Source: Chinchilla lanigera (taxonomy: Eukaryota; Chordata; Mammalia; Rodentia; Chinchillidae). From it: 64,000 bases of DNA. Position 1 is the first letter of the stretch. Each line of letters begins with the position of its first letter. The position numbers were made by a program, and so were the translations under genes. The notes under the pieces are model-generated. The model was not told the DNA's origin. It saw only the letters and a program-made list of their open reading frames with translations, and ran no database searches. Of this stretch, positions 58,480 through 64,000 are shown in pieces. The DNA is taken from contig NW_004955429.1 in assembly GCF_000276665.1 (NCBI RefSeq), positions 2,372,793 through 2,436,792 of the forward strand, written 5' to 3'.

Positions 58480-60405
58480 CGAACTTCACAGTGAGAAGAT
58501 AAGAAAGCCCGTCAGGTCAAGTAACAGCTTCACAGTGATCATGTGCTCCAGTCATGCTAAGGAGCCATTGGAGCCCAGAGACTGAGGGCTGTGAGTGCCA
58601 GCTGCCATCCCTGCTCCATCATTACATGCTTCCAAGAAGTCAAGATTCAGCCCCTGGTTCTGGGGACGCCATATGCAATCTCTCCTGGATTTGCCTGTGT
58701 GCTGTTAAGTGTTTCCTACATATGGCAGCTAAATGGGCCTTAGTGAAATCACTATTCACTTATCCCTGACTCCTTCCCTGACACCACTTCCCTGGTACCT
58801 TCCTTGGCTTGGCAATGTCTCAAAGTTCCTCCTGAGGCTCTGTGATTCCTGAGCCAGGGCTGACCCTCTCCGTGCTAACCTTCTCCCACGTTCAGGTATC
58901 AAAGACAGGAAGATGAATGGCATTGGACTACAAAGGGTAGCAGATCTCCCCAGCCATCAACCGTGCTATGATGCTTTTAGCTCTAACTCCTCCCTGGCTT
59001 TGATGATTGCTTTGGAACCTCTTTCAATCTGTCCTCACTGAACTGATAATTAGATCCCAGCTTCATTGCTTGAGCTGGGCCTCCACAGTTAGGGATGCTG
59101 GGCTTTTCCTTAATTTTTCACAGTACATAGTGACATATGAATGATTCCCTATTCCAATCCAAGCCGTAGAGTCCCACTCTTTGTCTGACTTCCATAAGGA
59201 GAGGAAAGGGTATAATCCCCTTACCCTGGAGGCTATTATTAAGCATGTGTGTGCCTTTGTGCCTTTTAAAGACTTAATGTTTTCGTTCAAAAGAGTAAAT
59301 CAACTTGTGGTAACAATGTCTGGTCTCTAAGACAAGGAGGAGGAACATGCTTGCTAACAGACGCTCAGCGCCGATCACAGTTGGTCATAAGGAAACTTGT
59401 CAACCCTCAGCACATCTGAGTTTCGCTCTATCATGCACAATGCTTCTGAAGTTAAAAACACATCTTCTTAAGAGGAGTGAGCATAAGAACTGGGTCAGCT
59501 CATGTAAAAGCTTTGCAGAACTAAGTGGTTGAGGATGACCTAGTTCAACACATGATTAAAGAAAACCTTTTTAAAAATTCTAGTCTCTTTAAGTACTCAG
59601 AGATCAACACTTCATCAAGTTTCTTTCAATAAAAGATTTTATTTATCATGAAAATTGAACATATTATTGACTTTCCAGCAGATTAAGACTATTAAGAAAA
59701 TTTGCTAATATACACAAAGAACTTGTTCCCTGCAGTAAGGGTGAAACTGCCAATAATCACTAAGTAAAAGACTGAAGGACAGAATGCGGCCAATAATCAT
59801 GTCACTTACATCAAGTACCCTGCAGGTGATGACCTAACCAAAATAAAGACAGAGTCACATAAAACAAAAGGATAATAAGTAAGTATGAATACAAAAACTA
59901 AACAAAGAAAGATGATTAACCAGGAGTTGAGTCTGTATATATTATTTAAGGAGCCCTTTGCTAAATCCTAAGGCAGCTCCCTTGATCATCCTAAAACATC
60001 TTCCTTAGGAAACGGGACACCTGAGTCCTACAGAGATGTACGATGCCCCACAAGCCTCATCTACTCTGCTGGGCCCCTCATTCTCCAAATGGAGATGTTA
60101 CAATTCCAGAGCCTGGGAAGAGCTTCAAGCTACATTCCAGCTTGAATACGTTTTATTTGTGAATAATGGTATCAGCAATGTACAAAGACCTGAACTAATC
60201 ATTCTCTGAGAAATATCTAACCTGAAAAAAAAAAAAGGTGAAAATTTTCACATCAGCAGCAAGTGACAGTTTATTAAGTCCACACAGGGAAGCTGGATCC
60301 CATCATGCTAGTGTCCTGAGGAAAAGGGAGACAGATGAGAGGCTAAAATGTGATGAGTCTAAGTATTGAGACGGTTAGCACTGTGTAACCGCCAAAGAGA
60401 TCTGT
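58480..60405. other. Unassigned unique sequence
   Basis: A short direct repeat cttcacagtga occurs at about 58483 and 58530. No gene or confident transposon in nearly 2 kb. Confidence 0.35.
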
Positions 60406-60408
60406 CCA

Positions 60409-60740
60409 TGTGTACCAGGTGGCTCTTTGTTTCTGAGACAAAATACCTAGCATATACAACATGGAAAAGGAGAAGTTTTATTTGGCTTAGGGTTTCAGAA
60501 GATTCAGTCCACAGTCAGCTGCCTCCAACGCAGAAACATCATGGCAGAGGGACATGATGGAGGAAAGTTGCTCAGCTCATGGCAGCCAGAAAACAGAGTT
60601 AAAAAGAATGAGCCAGAGAGGAAGGGCTTAGATGTCAGCTTAGAACCCAAGGTCATGTGCCCATTATGTAGTCTGACACACCCATAAGTGTGCTTTGCTA
60701 ATCACCTGAGTGTTTCTCAAGTTGACAATCAAGATTAACT
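60409..60740 (-). mobile_element. MT/ORR1-like MaLR solo LTR
   Basis: Reverse LTR: 'tttctgagacaaaatacctа' region, 'cttagggtttcagaagattc', 'aacatcatggcagagggaca' and the 5' terminal block 'ctcaagttgacaatcaag'. That last block is the reverse of the 'tcaacttgag' LTR start also present at 32.3 kb. Confidence 0.8.
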
Positions 60741-60744
60741 TTGA

Positions 60745-61735
60745 CATTGTGGAATGCACATTTTCTATTTTTATTCCATATATTGCCAGTAGGCACACCT
60801 GTACTCTATTCTCATAGGGAATTATTTAATTTCTTCTTCTGTCACTTTTATATATTTCCCCCTTAATTTATAACTCTAAAAGATGCCATTCCTCACCATG
60901 TCAGGGTCACCTATAAGTAATTCTGGTACTTTTGCCCACATCTTGAGACTTTGGAGCCACTGGGGATGAAATTACACTTTCATTGATTCATTTAGTGACA
61001 TTAGGGTGTGGGGGTCAGAGAACACCTGGGAAGTCACAGGATTGGGTAACATGTTTTTCTAGTATGATTGTATTCAACACGAAATAATAAATATGCAAAT
61101 TTTTATGCTACAAGAGAATGCTGCCTGTTGCATTAGCTGTTTCAAAGCTCATCACGTTCCATGTATCATCCACTGACATTAAAAGTCAGTGATGGGGAAA
61201 AAAGTGCAATCCATTTGGCTTCTCCGGGTGACAGTACTTACTGAGGGCCTCCCAGAGATGACTGGCAGGGTGCTGCCTGGTAGAAGACCCTGCAGGAAGA
61301 TTCCCTCCCAAAATCCACAGAGGCAGAGCCTGGGGCTGTGGAAAAGGGCTCCCAGGATGTGCTTACCCAGCAGGAAGGAACGTGAGACCAGCCTGACCCC
61401 GTGCATTCAGGATTCAGAGTCTCCTTGTAGAATTTCTTTCTGTTCTTGAAGACTGAACAGATGTGAAGTCAGCCAGGAAGGATGCTGAGCTTTTTTTTGT
61501 TGTTGTTGTTTTTTTTTTTTTTTTTCAAAAAATGAGAGTCGGAGCATGTGATAGAAATTGACAAAGGAAGGAAAAGCCTTCTCTCACTCATGCCTTGGGT
61601 CACTCCTCTCTGTGTCGCTGTGATACAAGCCAGCCGGTCCCCCTCCATGCTCCTCTGCCTCTTGTGTGTCTTTGCTTCTTTCTCTCCTTCATCCTGTCTC
61701 TTCTTCCCTCTCTCACCACCTCATCCACAATACAC
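60745..61735. other. Unassigned sequence with a T-rich run
   Basis: T-rich stretch at 61491-61525 with a (TTG)4 core; possibly the reverse tail of an unrecognised retroposon. No gene. Confidence 0.3.
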
Positions 61736-61737
61736 CA

Positions 61738-61922
61738 CATGTGCGCACTCACACACACACACACCCCATAGAGTCACACACATGCACCGCACACATACAC
61801 ACATCATAGATGGATAGATACGCCACACGGATCATGCATATACATCACACATATACACACACATACCACACACACACTATACACAGACATGTCGCTCACA
61901 CACACACACACACACACACACT
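61738..61922. repeat. Long imperfect CA-rich microsatellite
   Basis: Blocks of CA separated by TACACAT/GCAC variants, ending in a pure (CA)12-type run at about 61898-61921. Confidence 0.93.
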
Positions 61923-61924
61923 TC

Positions 61925-63575
61925 AAGTACTCTTCAAACTAAGCCTCCCCCATTTTCAAAGGACCCACGAAGAATGAATGGATCAACAGAGACAGAGAGC
62001 TGTGTAAAGAAGAAAACTTTAGATTAGCGTAAGGTTAGATTGGCTTTTCTCCTCCCAACCCTTCCCTTCATTTCTCTTCTGAGAGCACCAATGTGCTAAA
62101 GCATTTCTTTTTTCTTTGTGGGTCCAGACATAGCTCACAGGGCAGGGGCTGTTCCCTGTAAATCTCTTCCTTACAAAAGTGTGTGCGTGCACATGTGCCT
62201 AAGTGTGTGTGAACATGTGTCAGTGCATGGGTGTGAGTGGGTGTGCCAAGTCTCACATACAGACCCCCGAGGTAGTGGCTGAGTATGTAGAAGTTGGAGC
62301 CCTTACAAGCACTTAGAATATTTTGTAATTGTACAATGTGTATGCATTAGTCATTTGCAGTTCACTAAATGTCTATTTTACCTCAGTGCTAATGCTTCAT
62401 GAACATGTACTAAATTGACATAATAATGAAGTCGGATGCATTCTCAGCACTGTAGCCCAAATACACCTGATTCTATTCAGCATGCATAAATGTAGGCTAT
62501 TAGTGTCTCCAAAGTGAATGGGGAGTTCACAGAGACCTGGTTGCTTCCAGAAACACCCAAGACAACCTAACATGACATAATATCATTGTCATGGTAACAT
62601 GAATATTCACTGCCAGAATCACAACGATATATCACCAATTTAGCGCTCTATGAAATACAAACTAATACGTCCTTTAATGGTGCAGGGCTGTGGCTCCTGG
62701 TGAGCTGGAGGTTGAGTAGCAGGCACCAAATTACAGAATAAAGCTGCAGGGGAAAAAAAACCCACTTATTGTGCAGAGTCACTGTGGATTCCGCAAGGTG
62801 AAAGTCAGCTACAGCTTTGTATAATGGTTCTTCATAAGAAATTACATAGCAAATTGCATCTGCAACCTATGGTAGCCTCTCCAAACCAGGAAGGAGCTGT
62901 CTCTAACTTACAGCTGACTGGAAACCCGCCCAAATCTGAGCACTGCAGCCCAGGAACTGCAAAGGTTGCTTCTTGTTCCTGCCTGCTATGAATAATCATT
63001 TCTGCGTGCGGAGGAGAGCACAGAATGGTGTAAGAGGATGAGGTGGAGTCTGTCCTACAAATGATCCAAGAGCTTTCTGGAGGCAAAGCTCAGAAACAAT
63101 AGCGGAGGAAAGCCCAGCCCCCATCTGCTTTTACTCCCTGGCTGACAGGCAGGGCTGTGAGGGAAGCCTCCACTTTCTCTGGCTACACTGCCATTCATCC
63201 CAAACTCATTTTCATTTTATCTTGATTGGTTCAGAAAACATCCTATTTGGCAAAGCCTAAACAATCTCATTCTGTCCTCGGTGTGGAATCCCTCCTCCGC
63301 AGCAATGGAGCTGAATTGTAAAGAGCACTCTGGTCTTCTTTTGCTCTCTTGCTTTGGGTTTTTCCGAAGAAATAATCCTCTCTATTTCAGTCTGCTCCCC
63401 CTTTGCAGCTCCCTTAGTAGCTGGCCACTAGAGAAAGCAAAGGAGACTTCTATATGCGCTGAGAAGTAGGGGTCTGACACTCTGAAACCCACTTTGACTT
63501 TGAACTTGGCTTTGAAAAGGTTACAAAACTGCCCTCTGCCTCACGAATCAAATAAGGGTGGGTTGTATAAGAAGG
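61925..63575. other. Unassigned sequence with GT-rich tract
   Basis: Contains the GT-rich tract at 62180-62246. Around 62350-62700 there is even-textured non-repetitive sequence without recognised elements. No gene. Confidence 0.35.
62180..62246. repeat. GT-rich low-complexity tract
   Basis: Alternating purine-pyrimidine GTGTGC/GTGCAC/ATGTGT units, complementary in composition to the CA tract 260 bp upstream. Confidence 0.85.
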
Positions 63576-63579
63576 GATC

Positions 63580-63713
63580 GGGGCTGGGGATTTAGCTCAG
63601 TGGCAAAAGCACCTGCCTGGCAAGCGCAAGGTCGTGAGTTCAGTTCCCAGTACCGGAGAAAAACCAAAAAAAAAAAAAAACAAACAAACAAACAAAAAAA
63701 AAAAAAAAAAAAA
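63580..63713 (+). mobile_element. Young ID SINE with long A-rich tail
   Basis: Near-consensus tRNA-Ala-like body: 'ggggctggggatttagctca', 'gcctggcaagcgcaaggtcg', B-box 'gagttcagttcc', 'ccagtaccggag', then a long A/CAAA tail. A weak TSD is possible (gaagggat / ggagggat). The clean body and long tail suggest recent insertion. Confidence 0.95.
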
Positions 63714-64000
63714 GGAGGGATGGAGGTGTCTCCAGCCGCCTGCTCACACCAGCCAAGCGCTCCCAGATCCCCAGGAAGCCCCAGGAGGTCTCTGGGGTCT
63801 TTATTCTATTCCATCGGGGTCTTCTTACTGACCCTTCAGAAATCCCCAGCAAGCTGCCTTCCGGGGGCCTTGGGGGCTTCTGCACAACACAAATAAGACT
63901 GTGGACCCTGGCCATGTACAGGACAGGACAGGGACACAACAGGACAGGGAAAAAAGTGAGGCCCCCATTTGCGTGGTCATCAAAGTGGGACCAGAAGCCG
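63714..64000. other. Unassigned sequence to window edge
   Basis: Moderately GC-rich with imperfect 'acaggacaggacagggacac' repeats near 63920. No gene established. Confidence 0.3.

Overview
This is mammalian nuclear DNA, most likely from a rodent. It is AT-rich, full of nonsense codons in every frame, and packed with retroposons. The diagnostic elements are ID SINEs (tRNA-Ala-like, box A/B intact), B1 SINEs carrying the 29-bp internal duplication, and fused B1+ID (B1-dID) SINEs. Together with ORR1/MT-like MaLR LTRs these point to a non-murid rodent. B1-dID has been reported in squirrel, dormouse, beaver and guinea-pig relatives. My best guess is Castorimorpha (beaver-like), but species cannot be proven from the window. 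I see no tRNA, rRNA, CRISPR array, operon or bacterial-type gene.

I found no protein-coding gene that I can support. Every open frame is short (at most 164 codons) and either lies in a transposon or looks like chance. The only recognisable coding sequence is decayed: several LINE-1 ORF2 C-terminal fragments and a rearranged mariner-like transposase remnant. A 36-nt stretch near 58.4 kb matches the 5' end of U2 snRNA and is probably a truncated pseudogene. The window reads as intergenic or deep intronic sequence.

Layout. 0-2.06 kb: LINE-1 3' end. 2.1-11.2 kb: mostly unique sequence with a MIR and an MLT1 LTR; 4.1-8.4 kb is strikingly repeat-poor. 11.2-21.8 kb: L1, MIR, MaLR LTR, B1-dID, B1 and ID insertions, with a cluster of RFX/E2F/MEF2-like motifs near 17.1 kb. 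21.8-28.5 kb: mostly unique and GC-richer, with a perfect palindrome (25.56 kb) and a twin-primed (5'-inverted) L1 (26 kb). 29.2-37.1 kb: a nested transposon pile, in which an antisense L1 is split by a MaLR provirus that is itself split by another LTR; an older L1M 3' end is split by a younger L1 with target-site duplication. 37.2-49.7 kb: mostly unique with MER5A, an ERV1-like LTR, MIR, B1-dID and ID copies. 49.7-64 kb: B1, ID, MaLR, a mariner relic, a facing ID pair, a LINE-1 holding the only assembly gap, purine-rich and CA/GT-rich tracts, and a young ID at the end.

The most informative observations concern retroposition: one L1 lineage whose 3' UTR contains 1-3 degenerate copies of a ~100-bp unit, several insertions datable by clear target-site duplications, and an assembly gap falling exactly on the L1 polypurine tract. 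I found nothing that amounts to a new gene system.
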